From assembly GCF_003013715.1 (NCBI RefSeq), contig NC_072813.1, positions 744,001-808,000 on the forward strand: a stretch of DNA of 64,000 bases, given 5' to 3'. The translations under genes were made by a program, and so were the position numbers. The number at the start of each line of letters is the position of its first letter. Position 1 is the first letter of the stretch. The stretch is from Candidozyma auris (lineage: Eukaryota; Ascomycota; Pichiomycetes; Serinales; Metschnikowiaceae). The notes beneath the pieces were generated by a model that was not told the origin of the DNA, ran no database searches, and worked only from the letters and a program-made list of their open reading frames with translations. Shown in pieces: positions 31,813-42,151 of the stretch.

Positions 31813-33791
31813 ATTCATGGCGCCATGCCGACCCCCCTACCGTGGGGCATCCCGCCGAAGCCGGCACAATGAAGCAAAGAGAAGGTGGGCTTCAATTCCA
31901 CGAATAATATCCAAAAAGAAGCGATATTGGCACCCATCGAACCCGAGAATGCTGTTTCTGAAGCAACTTTTCATCAGTCTTTGTCGTTGTCAATGGCTCA
32001 GAGCTTCTTCGGAAATGTAGGGCCACTGGGCTCCGGCACCGATATACGAAGGCGCGGCGGCTAAGCGCCTTCTGGAATTCGAGGCGCCCCAGGTGGAGGC
32101 ACCCAAAAGCACAAAGGGACAATGAGTAACTCTTTAATTATAGACGTAAGGAAAGACGGTCGTCAATTTTCAGATTTTGACGTTATGCTTTTGATAGGTG
32201 GCAGATTTGTTGCAGCCGTAGAGCGAGGCTGGATGCACCAAATAGCTTACATAATGCCCACTAAACTACTTGTTTCAGGTTCCTGTGACCTCAATTGCTA
32301 GTCTCGGGCGGTTTACAGCTCTGCTGGTAAATTTCTTGCCACTTGTGAGGAAGCTTTAAAAATTGCCTTGCCCCATCTGTTTCGCGAATAGAACCTCGCT
32401 ACTTGGGGCGTCCATTGATTCCATCTCCTTAAACCGCCACAATGGCAGTATAGTCCATTGTTAGAAGCCAACAATGAGAGCCTGATCTTTCCCATCTTTT
32501 TGCACTCTAAAACTAGTCAATCGACTACGTGATTGGTGGGGCAAAGAAGTGGGGCGGCGTACTCTCCCTGCAAGCTTGGGTTGGGCGGGCGCTGAAGGGC
32601 AGTGGAGAGGGAGCAGGAGAGGACGAGGAAGTGAGGAAGTTAGTGAGTGAGGCTTCCACCTGATAAATCATTGCGGCCAATGAACAGACGAAAACCGGGC
32701 TTTCAATTTTATGATTTGCGGGTTCGTGAACTGAAATTGGCCCCCTGAGCTCAAAAAGAAGCATGCCCTGTTTCAGTGCTACAATTCCACCCACTAGTTT
32801 CACCTCTGCGGCGCAAGCAGCGAAAGGGGTCGTGGATTGAGTTTTCGCAGCCATTTCAAATGGCCCCTTTCACCAGGCGTAGTTGTCTAAACTTGTAGAA
32901 GTGAAATCCTCACTTGAATCGATAATACTCGAGACGAATTACTGATTTCGTTATTTGGTCAGTGCCCATTAGGAAGCTTATGCGATAGTAATATTTGAAG
33001 GATGGATTCGGGTAGCCGTTTGTAGATTATTGCGATTACTGCACTTCTCGTCTGTTCTTTCATATTTCCTGAGACAATCTTTGATAGGTGCTGCCATGAA
33101 CCTCAAGAAAATTAATTCATTCTGGCAAAAACTTCAATGTCTGTCTGAGTTTTAGTGTCAAACTTCAACCACTCATCGAGACACTTTGATGATGTTGAAT
33201 GGGTGATACACTTCTCCATAATTAATCTTCCTATGATGTTTTGTCTCACACTAGAGCCTTGGGCAGTCCCATTTGCTCGGCCTCATAGAATCGTGTTCCT
33301 CATGAGCTGTTGTTGCTGCTGCTGATGCTGTCAGTTGAGTTTATATATGGCCTTAGACTGTTCATTACCTTCGTACGCTGGCGTGATCTTCAATAAAGTC
33401 AATTCAGATACTTAGTGAGCTCTAGTCTGAAGACCATCGAGAATTGAATAAGACTATATCTAGATGACTGCTCCTGTCGAGAAGATCCTTGCCCGACGAG
33501 AAGAAAGAAGCAGGAAGTAAAATCTTCATGGTCTACCAACCAACACTTATATGTGCCATCGGAGAACCCCTTTGCAAACCCACCTCGAATCCTAACGTCT
33601 AATACCTACTGCCTAGTGCCTACCGCCTGCCGCCTACTGCTTAATGTCTCGGGCCTGCTGCTTAATGCCGACGGCCTTCCGCCATGCAGTCCCCCAACTT
33701 CAGCTTCAGGTCAAGCTTCTCATCGACTACCTTCTTCTCCCTCTCTTCAGATTAGATTCCAAATCCGCCAACCCCACCGATTTCTCAATTG
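31813..33791. promoter_or_regulatory. Long GPH1 / WD40 divergent intergenic region
   Basis: About 2 kb without a supported gene. It holds stress-type CCCCT/AGGGG cores at 32742-32746, 32825-32829 and 32864-32868, a perfect motif copy at 32842-32856 among them, and a degenerate CCTACTG/CCTGCCG-type 7-bp repeat at about 33604-33640. The 109-codon frame starting inside the motif at 32854 (minus strand) is Ser/Pro/Ala-rich and unconvincing. Confidence 0.45.
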
Positions 33792-34643
33792 ATGATTTCT
33801 CTGGTGGAGGTGGTGTCGCCAGCGCACGCGGTGGTGGGCTCCTCAGACTCTAGCCTCGCTCTAGTTTCTCTTCCTCCTCACGGGACCAATGCCAGGGATC
33901 TCTTTTCGCCTCGCGCCAGGTTCCCTCAGAAATGCTCGGTGGCCCCGGTGCTGGCGCTCTCGTTCAACCCAACCGCACTGGCACTTTTTGCCTCTGCCCA
34001 AACAACAGTGCTGGTGTGGGACGTCGTGAAGCAGGCGAAGTTGGCCTCGTGTCGCCTTAGTTCGCCCGATTCGGCGCTTGCAGGCGCCTGGCTTCTGCCG
34101 ACCCTCGCTGCTTCCGCTGGCAGTGGGTGCGGTGTGAGTTTTTGGGACACTCGCGCTGGCGCCAGAAAAGTGCACTGGGCCAAGGTGGCCCGAGACAATT
34201 TGTACTTTGTCGCCCGGGGAGAGAATGGTGTTTTCTGTGGTGGGGGCGATGGAATAGTTCACCATGTTGATGTACGGAATAACCTACATGAAGAGCTACG
34301 ATTCGGCGATTTTAGTGCAATTGTCGGCATGAACACCTCGGCGGGCGGTGACCAGGTGGTGGTTGTTTTTGAGACCGGCGATGTGAGAGTGGCTGCGAAG
34401 AACGCCCTGGTGGTAGAATTCAGTGGTGTAGGAATGGCTGCGAAATCAAGAATTGGGTGCGCAGTGGACAAGGAGATGGTGGCCGTGGGCACTGAAGATG
34501 GGAAGGTGATGGTATGGAAGAACGGCGACAGGATGGAGAGTTTGGAGTTTGGGCTGCTGGCGGTGCTGGGATTGGAGTTTTGCGGTGACGATATTGTTGC
34601 CGTGGACGAACACGCCCTAGGGAGGTGGGCAACACGCAGTTGA
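33792..34643 (+). CDS. Small WD40-repeat protein, function unknown
   Basis: 283 residues from the ATG at 33792. WD-like strands are visible: TTVxVWDV near residue 80, CGVSFWDTRAG near 120, and GTEDGKVMVWKNGD near 240. Reading CTG as Ser makes the repeats far clearer: VAPVSALSFNPTASALFAS and GSSAVSGLEF instead of leucine-rich versions. This indicates a short beta-propeller protein, perhaps 5-7 blades with some very degenerate. I cannot name the orthologue. The coding sequence is GC-richer than its neighbours. It lies divergent to GPH1 across a 2-kb gap and upstream of IOC4 on the same strand. Confidence 0.8.
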   Translation: MISLVEVVSPAHAVVGSSDSSLALVSLPPHGTNARDLFSPRARFPQKCSVAPVLALSFNPTALALFASAQTTVLVWDVVKQAKLASCRLSSPDSALAGAWLLPTLAASAGSGCGVSFWDTRAGARKVHWAKVARDNLYFVARGENGVFCGGGDGIVHHVDVRNNLHEELRFGDFSAIVGMNTSAGGDQVVVVFETGDVRVAAKNALVVEFSGVGMAAKSRIGCAVDKEMVAVGTEDGKVMVWKNGDRMESLEFGLLAVLGLEFCGDDIVAVDEHALGRWATRS

Positions 34644-35160
34644 AAAGGAACAATTGAGGCTTCTGCAAGAAGTTGTTGATTGTCATTGATGTTGCTTTCT
34701 ACTTTTTGCTGGATACTAGGGGCTCACGGGCACCACCGGAGGGCTTGTTTTTTAGTGAAGGAAATCAAACCGATTTCGCTGAATGGAAGAGATAACAAAA
34801 AGCTTGGAGATTGTCATTTAAGTTAGCTGGCCTTATCGCCGAAGTGAATAAGCTCTTCCTGCTAACAGACATTCACTGAGCTCAGTGGATTCGCAGCCAT
34901 TACAACTAACGAGGCGCCCTCCCAGAACACAAAGGTCTCAAACACCAGAGGTCTTCAAACAGTCAACATAAAACTGCTTGAAAGATTCCCTGTTTTGGCC
35001 CCACTGTAGGCAGCTTTAAATCAATTCATAGTCAATCAATTACGTGGTTTCCTTATCTCTCAATTCATCTCTCTTTCTCGATCCTCCTGCACTGGTCTCT
35101 TCTCACTACGCGCTCAACTCTGTTTGGCATCAAACGTCTCGGAATCAAGCCTTCACCAAC
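34644..35160. promoter_or_regulatory. IOC4 promoter region
   Basis: 517 bases, with a motif copy at 34889-34902 (ATTCGCAGCCATTA) about 260 bases before the IOC4 ATG. No gene is supported. Confidence 0.4.
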
Positions 35161-36582
35161 ATGTCTGCAGACGCTGAGCAACCGATGGTGAACGAAGAAA
35201 CCACAGAAACAAGCATTGCCGAGGACTCTGGTCAAAGCACAGCGTCAAAGCTTCAAGCCGAATTAGGCTTGGCCCCAAGAACCATTGTGCTTGCCAAAGT
35301 GAAGGGCTACAGAGCATGGCCCGCAATGGTGCTCGATGAGAACATCTTGCCCGAAAACATCAAGAAGTTGAAGCCCAAATCCGTCAAGCAGCAGAAGAAA
35401 ACGCAGCCGACGATTCTTGTGCCGGTGAGATTTTTCAGCGACGATACATACATTTGGATCAGGAATCACGACTTGAAGGTTCTTCTGGATGAGGAGATTC
35501 AGACCTTCTTGGACAAACACTCCACAGCAGGAAAGAAAAAAGATGAGCTTCTAGTTTTTGCCTATGAATTGGCAAAAGATCCCCCAGATATGCATCAGTT
35601 CAACCTTTGGGGCTCCAGAGGACCCCCGGATTTCAGCGACACCGTTGAATCTGTTGAGGAGGAAGACGAGCCCCCAAGAAAGAAACTTAAGTTGAAGTTG
35701 AACCTTAAGGCGGCAAAAACCAAAACCACCAGCAGTAAGAGCAAAGCACCGCCCAAAGCCTCGGCCAAGAAGACCTTAAAATCAACACCATCCAAGTCCA
35801 AGACCAAGGCAGCCCCAACTTCAAAGAGTAAGTCCAAGGGGTCAGCAAAAGGCTCGTCAACAGGGAAGCCCAAGACTGAAAGATACGCTTCGTACGAAGA
35901 ATTCGAAAAAGATCTAGAAAATGACAGTGTCTCAGATTATGGTGAGTTTGGAAGTGACTGGGGACTCGACGACCCAAAGTATAATTTCGACAACGGAGAC
36001 TTCATTTTCGAAGACGAACAGGAACAAAAGAAGTTCGTTGGGGAGTTCCCTTCTGCCTCGGACTTACAAGCAACCTCAGCTTACTACAATGAACAGTTCG
36101 AGAAAATGTTCAACAAAATAGCCCCCAGCTTGCTAGACGGCGACTTGAGCAATGAAAGCCAGATAATAAAGGATCTACGAGCAGCAGAGAAGCTTGCACA
36201 CCAAGCACCATATATTGTCTTCACAAAATCGCTGTTATACAGGTGTTTAGTTGTTGCAGCTCACAAACCTGAAGAAAAGCTTCCTTCGGAAAATGTCAGA
36301 CAGGCTATTAAGAATATCCTCGAAAGCTTCCTGTTGGAAACGTGCTCTTTAACAATGGAAGACCTCGTTTTACCTACGCCGCAAGAGACGCCCTCTCAGA
36401 CACCTGGATTGACCCCGGCTCCTGAAAATGGAGTAAAACAGGAGGATACCGAGATGAAGGAAATTGTTGATAGATTAGAATCTTCCCAAGAAGTTGACAC
36501 CAGCGGCACTACGGTTGCGACCAACACAAATGGTGAGGTAAATGGACTCGACCTGGACAGAATAAATAGTGGGCCAAATTAG
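35161..36582 (+). CDS. IOC4: PWWP-domain chromatin protein, Ioc4-like
   Basis: 473 residues from the ATG at 35161 (MSADAEQPMVNEE); the frame upstream has only a GTG. A PWWP domain lies near residues 40-125 (TIVLAKVKGYRAWPAMVLDEN ... VRFFSDDTYIWI), with the WP pair. A Lys/Ser-rich basic linker follows (KSKAPPKASAKKTLKSTPSKS), then an acidic helical C-terminal half. This is the layout and length of Ioc4, the subunit of the Isw1b remodeller that binds H3K36-methylated nucleosomes over transcribed genes. Other fungal PWWP proteins are possible, so the name is likely rather than certain. Confidence 0.85.
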   Translation: MSADAEQPMVNEETTETSIAEDSGQSTASKLQAELGLAPRTIVLAKVKGYRAWPAMVLDENILPENIKKLKPKSVKQQKKTQPTILVPVRFFSDDTYIWIRNHDLKVLLDEEIQTFLDKHSTAGKKKDELLVFAYELAKDPPDMHQFNLWGSRGPPDFSDTVESVEEEDEPPRKKLKLKLNLKAAKTKTTSSKSKAPPKASAKKTLKSTPSKSKTKAAPTSKSKSKGSAKGSSTGKPKTERYASYEEFEKDLENDSVSDYGEFGSDWGLDDPKYNFDNGDFIFEDEQEQKKFVGEFPSASDLQATSAYYNEQFEKMFNKIAPSLLDGDLSNESQIIKDLRAAEKLAHQAPYIVFTKSLLYRCLVVAAHKPEEKLPSENVRQAIKNILESFLLETCSLTMEDLVLPTPQETPSQTPGLTPAPENGVKQEDTEMKEIVDRLESSQEVDTSGTTVATNTNGEVNGLDLDRINSGPN

Positions 36583-37520
36583 AAGTCTGCCTTCTTTGGC
36601 ACAGATCAAGCCCATAAGAGTAATGAACGGCAATCTTGAAAAATCGATCTCACCAACGTCATCCCGTGCATTTTGTCATGTCAAGTGTTCGTGTGAGATA
36701 CTTTGCAGCCATCTGCTTCAGCGTGCCGCACTATGCACTATGGTGAATGAAGGTACCCAAAAAGTTCACCTTCCTCTGATAAAAAGCTTGTTGAGTGAGA
36801 TTTGCACAACACCCACGCAGCATTTCCGATATCTAGCGGGCTTCTCAAAAATATTTTTTTATCTTAATTGCCTCATTGGTGGCCGTGTGTGGAGGTGAAG
36901 GCGACCGGGCCGGATGCCAGGGGAAACTGCAATAGGGAATGAGGAGCACCTCTAGACGCAGTGCGTGCACCCTTTACAGTGGTAATTCTTGGTGCCGATG
37001 CGCGTAAAGTGAGGACTGGACGTGCGCACACCGAACCTCCAAAAGGAGTTAAATTCTCAAAATTCCCCAATGAATCCTGTTTTGATCTTGCTTGATAAAG
37101 CTTTCCCTATCAGAACGTGTCAGAACGTATGTACTCGATGACCCACACAACGAACAACCTAAAGTTCCAAGCAAATACCACGAAGCACGAGCACTCAGCG
37201 AGTCCACCCTGGCTTTTGAAATTCTGTCAATTGCAATTGCACCTTGTTTTTTTCCAGGAGTGTTGATTTTGAAGATGTTACCCAATCGGGCACGAAAACC
37301 TTCCTATTATGGACGATGCATCACCATCAACAGATGAACATCAGTGCCAACGACGACGAATCGAAGCCATGGCTCGATGGACTGTTGGCTTGACATGCCG
37401 ATAATGACCGGGCTTTTGTATTGCCGTTGTTGCCGGGTCTGCTCGGAACTTTTTCGTTGTTTTTTTTCTTAAGCTTTTCTTAATACGATAAAGGAGTTAC
37501 AGTATACTAACATCAAAAGC
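36583..37520. promoter_or_regulatory. MCM1 upstream region with possible 5'-UTR intron
   Basis: 938 bases. A donor GTATGT at 37127-37132, a perfect branch point TACTAAC at 37505-37511 and AG at 37518-37519 would define a 393-base intron ending one base before the MCM1 ATG. The acceptor is AAG, less usual than CAG or TAG. No other gene is seen. Confidence 0.4.
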
Positions 37521-38255
37521 ATGGCTAACCAAACAAAGTTGGAGAGTAACGAGGAACTCGAATCCCAGGACCCACAATTCACACGTGGCTCAGTGTCCGG
37601 TGTTGGCGGTGATGAGGAGGAGGATGATGAGCCCTCGAGCGGAAAGCAGCAGAAGGAAAGAAGAAAGATCGAGATAAAATTCATCCAGGACAAGTCCAGA
37701 AGACACATCACATTTTCTAAGAGAAAAGCAGGTATCATGAAGAAGGCTTACGAGTTGTCGGTGTTGACGGGTACGCAGGTGTTGTTGTTGGTTGTAAGTG
37801 AGACTGGTCTTGTGTACACGTTCACCACGCCAAAGTTGCAGCCGCTTGTCACCAAGTCTGAAGGTAAGAACTTGATTCAAGCGTGCTTGAATGCCCCTGA
37901 GGAAGGGTTGGGCGACGAGCAAGGAGAGCAGAGTGATGGCAACTCTCAGGAACTGCCTGAGCAGAGCCCAGCACCACCGCAGGCACAAAAGCAACAGGCA
38001 CAGCAGCAACAACAGATTCCACACCCTCAACAAGTACAGGCACATCAACAGCATCAGGCGGCCGCAGCGGCAGCTCATCAGCAGCAGCAGTTGCCTCCAA
38101 CACACATGCCCCACCAGATGCCATACCAGGGCCAGGGCCATCCTCTGGGAGGATTGCCCATTCCCCCACAGCAAGGGAGCTACAACGATCCTTACAATCA
38201 GTACTTTGGTGGTATGGGCAATGGGAACATGCCTAACCAGCAGCAGTACCAGTAG
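37521..38255 (+). CDS. MCM1: Mcm1 MADS-box transcription factor
   Basis: 244 residues. The MADS domain spans about residues 50-115 (RRKIEIKFIQDKSRRHITFSKRKAGIMKKAYELSVLTGTQVLLLVVSETGLVYTFTT), matching Mcm1 almost residue for residue. An acidic N-terminal stretch (GGDEEEDDEPS) precedes it. The C-terminal half is Gln/His/Pro-rich with Gln runs, as in Mcm1 activation regions. Mcm1 acts with partners in mating-type, cell-cycle and arginine control. The start is the first ATG, and it follows one base after a possible 5'-UTR splice acceptor. Confidence 0.96.
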   Translation: MANQTKLESNEELESQDPQFTRGSVSGVGGDEEEDDEPSSGKQQKERRKIEIKFIQDKSRRHITFSKRKAGIMKKAYELSVLTGTQVLLLVVSETGLVYTFTTPKLQPLVTKSEGKNLIQACLNAPEEGLGDEQGEQSDGNSQELPEQSPAPPQAQKQQAQQQQQIPHPQQVQAHQQHQAAAAAAHQQQQLPPTHMPHQMPYQGQGHPLGGLPIPPQQGSYNDPYNQYFGGMGNGNMPNQQQYQ

Positions 38256-40240
38256 ATGTGAACAGGTGGAGAAAGTAGCGCATATGCGGAAGCAGAAGTT
38301 TAGTTCGAGAGAGTTGTTCCGTTGTTTGTGGCCAATTGAAGGCCACACGGCGACGAGGTGGCAAGAGAGTATACGACTCAAGTATGGACAGCGGTAAATT
38401 GATAATTTAACTAGTACGACATCGCAGGCAGTGTAGATTGTAAAGATGGCAGTAATTGGCAAACGGCAGAAGCAGGGCCAATGATGGAAGAGTTAAAAAA
38501 AAAAAAATTGTCTCACTGACATCATCTCCCTCGAACGGCCCTCAAAGAGGCTTCACTACCTAGCGCGGCACAAGAGGACACTTAGATTTCACCGAAAAGA
38601 GCAGTATAAGCCCTTCGGATCTGTGAGGGTCTGTGGCAGCAGGCAGGCAGGCAGGCAGGGCGGCAGACAGAGGGGGGGCTGCAACACCTCGACTGAGGTC
38701 ACCAGCGGTCACCAATGTGTCGACGTATGTCTCACCCACAGCACACAGATTCGAGCACTTCTCGAGGGGCGAGGGGGAAAGTTCGCGTGCATTGCCCGAC
38801 AATTAAGCTTTTCCCCAGGGGTGGCAAATCCTCAGCGTAGGACCACCCAGCGAACAATTACACACTCCGCCAGTGCGGATGGGCGACGCTGGCGAGATGC
38901 ATCTTGCAGCGATGAGGAGAAGCCCTGCGCAGCGAGCGCTCAGGGTCCAAGGGGCCCAGGGCACGGGTCTAAGATCAGAGGGTCTGACGGGGGTCGCCAA
39001 TGCCTTGATTGAATATGGTTTCTGAGCGAGATTTCAACCTGGTATTATATTGGCTCCACTGCCATTGGCTACTTCACCACTGTCGACACTGGTGGTGTGG
39101 TTTGTGAGGTGCTGCAGGTCCCGATAGCCGCAATGCTCCGAGGGCGAGCACCAGAGAACTCTCTCAGCGCGAGGTTGAAGAAGAAAGCAAAAACTCAAGG
39201 GTTCGAGCAAGCAGCCTCACTCGAGGAAGATCCAAGCATGCTCGAGAAAACAAAAATAAAAAAAAAGTTATACTGGTGCAAGGGCACAGTGTCTCGGGCA
39301 ACTTGATGGAGCCACCCTCGGCTTGCGACCAGGCACAGTGTTGCTCCAAGAAGGATCAGGCTAAGGCCCTAAGTAGGGACCCCATCCTGGCAACCAGGGG
39401 GATTTCGGCTTGGAAGGTGGATCAAAGCAGATCAACCAAACGGCTAACTTGCAACTGGTCACGCTAGTGAAAAAGTGTATCGTAGTTCAAGTCCAGTGGG
39501 CCCCATTGCTGGCGCCATGCGGTGACAATCGTTCTAGACAATGCTGGCGTGGGCGGGTGGTAGCTTGTGTGTCTGCCTGCCCTCACGCGATTCCGTTGTT
39601 CCAAGGCCACATAAAAACCAAGGGTTTTTTCCTGCCCGAGGGAGGAAAGGCTACCCTCTGCTTGCGTGCTGTGCTGCCCTGACTAAGAGTGCGCTTGCTT
39701 GACCCTTTTGTTTCCCCCCTCCGGCGCTCGTTGTTTTTGGCTCCCCGTCTGCCAGAGGCTTTGACCACACTCACCTATAAACTGCGAGGCCCGCCCGCAC
39801 AAGGGCTCGCGATACATTAGTCTCCCTTTTTTTTTTTTATTTTGGGCTCCAAGATTTGTCGCCCGGACTTTTCCATCTTCATCCATCGAGCCTTTCGAGA
39901 TCATTCCAAGTGTCATCCTTAATCTCTGCGGTTTATCTTGTGTCACTACAGAAGACAGTTTATTCAAGCAGTGACAATTCCCGATCTCACCAAGTTTTCA
40001 AGTCCCTAGGTTGAAAGCAGCCAGATCATTACTTCAGATCACCCCCGAGACAGTCTGATCCAACGAATCCATTTTTACTTATTTTTTTTGATCTACTGGC
40101 AAATTCTTGATCTACTGGCCAAGACCCTTCGATCGAGCTTCAATCAGCGTTGCCCATTCAGTCGGCTTCTTCAGCAGCTTTCATCAACTGCCTTTCAACC
40201 CCTCTTCATCGACTTTTTAGAGTCCCCTAGAATAGACTAG
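38256..40240. other. 2-kb gene-free region before the PSP1-domain gene
   Basis: GC-richer than most gaps. It holds an (AGGC)n run at 38641-38656, a G7 tract at about 38672-38678, and a T tract at 39829-39838. The last 400 bases are pyrimidine-rich, like a long 5' leader. No coding frame resembles a known protein, and no tRNA was recognised. Confidence 0.4.
38641..38656. repeat. (AGGC)4 tetranucleotide microsatellite
   Basis: Four perfect AGGC units followed by AGGG. It probably varies in length between isolates. Confidence 0.7.
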
Positions 40241-42151
40241 ATGTTTGGCTCTTCGCTGCCGCAGTTTAGGCTGCCCTTTGACAGGGACTCGTCGTCGTCG
40301 CGCCGCAACTCCCTCGAGCAGAACATCTGGGCGCCACTGCTGCCCAACCACCAGGGAGGCCCTACTCCGGCACCCTCCTTACAACCACGACCCCATTTTC
40401 ACAGCGCTCCAAGTGCTCCAGGAGCCGCCCCAGGCACTGCTCCAGCCCACTTTTCCGCCCAGCTACCTTCGCAGCTGTACTTTCTGCCCCACCCAAATCA
40501 GTACCAAAACCAATCGTACCAAAACCCTCCTTCGTCGCAGTTCGGCAGCCTGACATTTTATGAGCTCGACTCCCGTGGCCGCAACTCGTCTGTGGGCCAC
40601 TCGATGATGTCTATGCCACCTCCGCTGTTGTCTGGTGCGACACAAGCAGGCCTGACATTTTCGCATCCAAACCAGGGCAACAGCCAAAGCAACGACTTGG
40701 CGTTTGCCCCTGGCCTATGGGCATCGAATACCGCGGCCATGAATTCCGCTAAAGGTCAATTCGCCGATCCATCATCACCTCAAGCGCTGCCTGCTTGGGA
40801 AACTACCGCCAGGCGCCATTCGGTTGGAGATGTTTTCCCCGGACTGGGGCTTTTCCTGGCGCCCTACCTGGCGCACGCCCAGCTGCTGGCCGGCTGGAAC
40901 ATGTTTGGCGCTAACTTGTCGGGCTTTGCCGCCGCCCCTGCCCAGGTTCCCACGAGTCCTCAAGAGGCATCAACTTCTCAGCTGAATGTGGCATCTGCTA
41001 ATACTACGGTCTCTGCTACGGCTGCTACGGCTGCTGCGACTGCTGCGACTGCTGCGACTGCTGCAACCACGAATGCCTCAGTTGCCCCTACCTCTGCCTC
41101 AACCACCGCACCCTCGCCCACAGCCCAGGTGCACGAGTATTTTTCGCTGGATCCCCACAAGCGGGTCAAGGTGACGGCCGAGTACTTGGCTCAGCGATTC
41201 TTTGACGAGGAAAAGTATTTGGGCGACTCGTACCAGCTCCCCAAATTCCCCGTGGAGAGCCTGTTGCATGACTACCAGCTCGTGCTTGTGGCTTTCAAAG
41301 CTGGTCGCATCGATGTGTTCTACTTGCCTTCGTCGCTAGAGCAGGAGCACCTCGGCGTGGGCGACTTGGTGATGGTGGAGGCAGACCGCGGGCGTGATTT
41401 GGGAAAGATTGTCAAGATGAACATCTCCATAGACGAGGCGCGCTTGCTCAAGCTCCTCCAGTTCCTAGAGCAGCAGGCAGCGCTCTGCGACAATTCGTCG
41501 CTGAACGATTTGTCTGTGAAACAGCTCCATGGGCCCCATGCCCACCACGCAGCCACGGGGGCGGCTCCGCCCACACTCCATTTCCCCAAACCCATCATTG
41601 GGCGTGCTCAGCATAACGAGATCATTCAGATTCTCAACAAGAAACAGGACGAGGAGAAGGCGTGCCGCTTGTGTTTGGCAAAGATCGCCTCGACGTCCAA
41701 TATGCTCAGCAGTAATGAGAAGCTGAACCAGTCGCTGCCGCAGACGCTGTTGTCGCTGTCAGACTTGATGCAGATGAAGTTGGTGGACGCCGAGTACCAG
41801 TTTGACCGCAAAAAGTTGATCTTCTACTACTCGACGTCGCGCAGAATAGACTTTAGAGATCTTGTGCGGGAGTTGTTCAGAATCTACAAGACGAGAATCT
41901 GGATGTGCGCGGTGAACGGCATCCCGTACGTTCCCAACCACAAGAGGCGGCCGCTGGTGAACCAAGGACAGCAAACACATCAGGTGTACCAGAACTCGCC
42001 TCTCGGCGTCAGCGCGCAGAGCCTGCCCCTGGGGCTTGAGTCGGTTCCTCGCAAGCTCCCCATGGGCCCTGATGCGCCCGAGGAGAAGGACTCCGACAGA
42101 GAGAGCGAGTCGTTTGTGTTGAAGTCGCTCGTGGACACATTGAATCACTGA
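40241..42151 (+). CDS. PSP1: PSP1 C-terminal-domain protein
   Basis: 636 residues. The first 290 are low-complexity Pro/Ser/Gln/Ala, including an Ala/Thr run encoded by 9-bp repeats. The conserved PSP1 domain covers the C-terminal half (LVLVAFKAGRIDVFYLP ... GDLVMVEADRGRDLGKIV ... RKLIFYYSTSRRIDFRDLVRELFRIYKTRIWMCAV). This is the plan of yeast Psp1 and its paralogue Ylr177w, Asn/Gln-rich proteins linked to mRNA granules and to suppression of DNA polymerase alpha mutants. The molecular function is unclear. The ATG at 40241 is the first in the frame. Which of the two paralogues it matches cannot be decided. Confidence 0.85.
   Translation: MFGSSLPQFRLPFDRDSSSSRRNSLEQNIWAPLLPNHQGGPTPAPSLQPRPHFHSAPSAPGAAPGTAPAHFSAQLPSQLYFLPHPNQYQNQSYQNPPSSQFGSLTFYELDSRGRNSSVGHSMMSMPPPLLSGATQAGLTFSHPNQGNSQSNDLAFAPGLWASNTAAMNSAKGQFADPSSPQALPAWETTARRHSVGDVFPGLGLFLAPYLAHAQLLAGWNMFGANLSGFAAAPAQVPTSPQEASTSQLNVASANTTVSATAATAAATAATAATAATTNASVAPTSASTTAPSPTAQVHEYFSLDPHKRVKVTAEYLAQRFFDEEKYLGDSYQLPKFPVESLLHDYQLVLVAFKAGRIDVFYLPSSLEQEHLGVGDLVMVEADRGRDLGKIVKMNISIDEARLLKLLQFLEQQAALCDNSSLNDLSVKQLHGPHAHHAATGAAPPTLHFPKPIIGRAQHNEIIQILNKKQDEEKACRLCLAKIASTSNMLSSNEKLNQSLPQTLLSLSDLMQMKLVDAEYQFDRKKLIFYYSTSRRIDFRDLVRELFRIYKTRIWMCAVNGIPYVPNHKRRPLVNQGQQTHQVYQNSPLGVSAQSLPLGLESVPRKLPMGPDAPEEKDSDRESESFVLKSLVDTLNH
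41019..41062. repeat. 9-bp coding repeat (Ala/Thr run)
   Basis: Tandem ACGGCTGCT and GCGACTGCT-type units inside the PSP1-domain gene, giving an AAT-rich tract. It is a likely site of length change in frame. Confidence 0.6.

Noticed and set aside
32525..32854. 109-codon minus-strand frame starting MAAK
   Set aside because: Its start codon is part of the recurring motif, the protein is Ser/Pro/Ala-rich without recognisable features, and it lies in a promoter region.
37590..38462. 290-codon minus-strand frame over MCM1
   Set aside because: It is antisense to the MADS box and Gln repeats of MCM1, begins and ends in noncoding DNA, and is a Leu-rich shadow of CAG repeats.
39190..39215. GGTTCGAGC resembling a tRNA B box
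   Set aside because: No A box or cloverleaf could be built around it.
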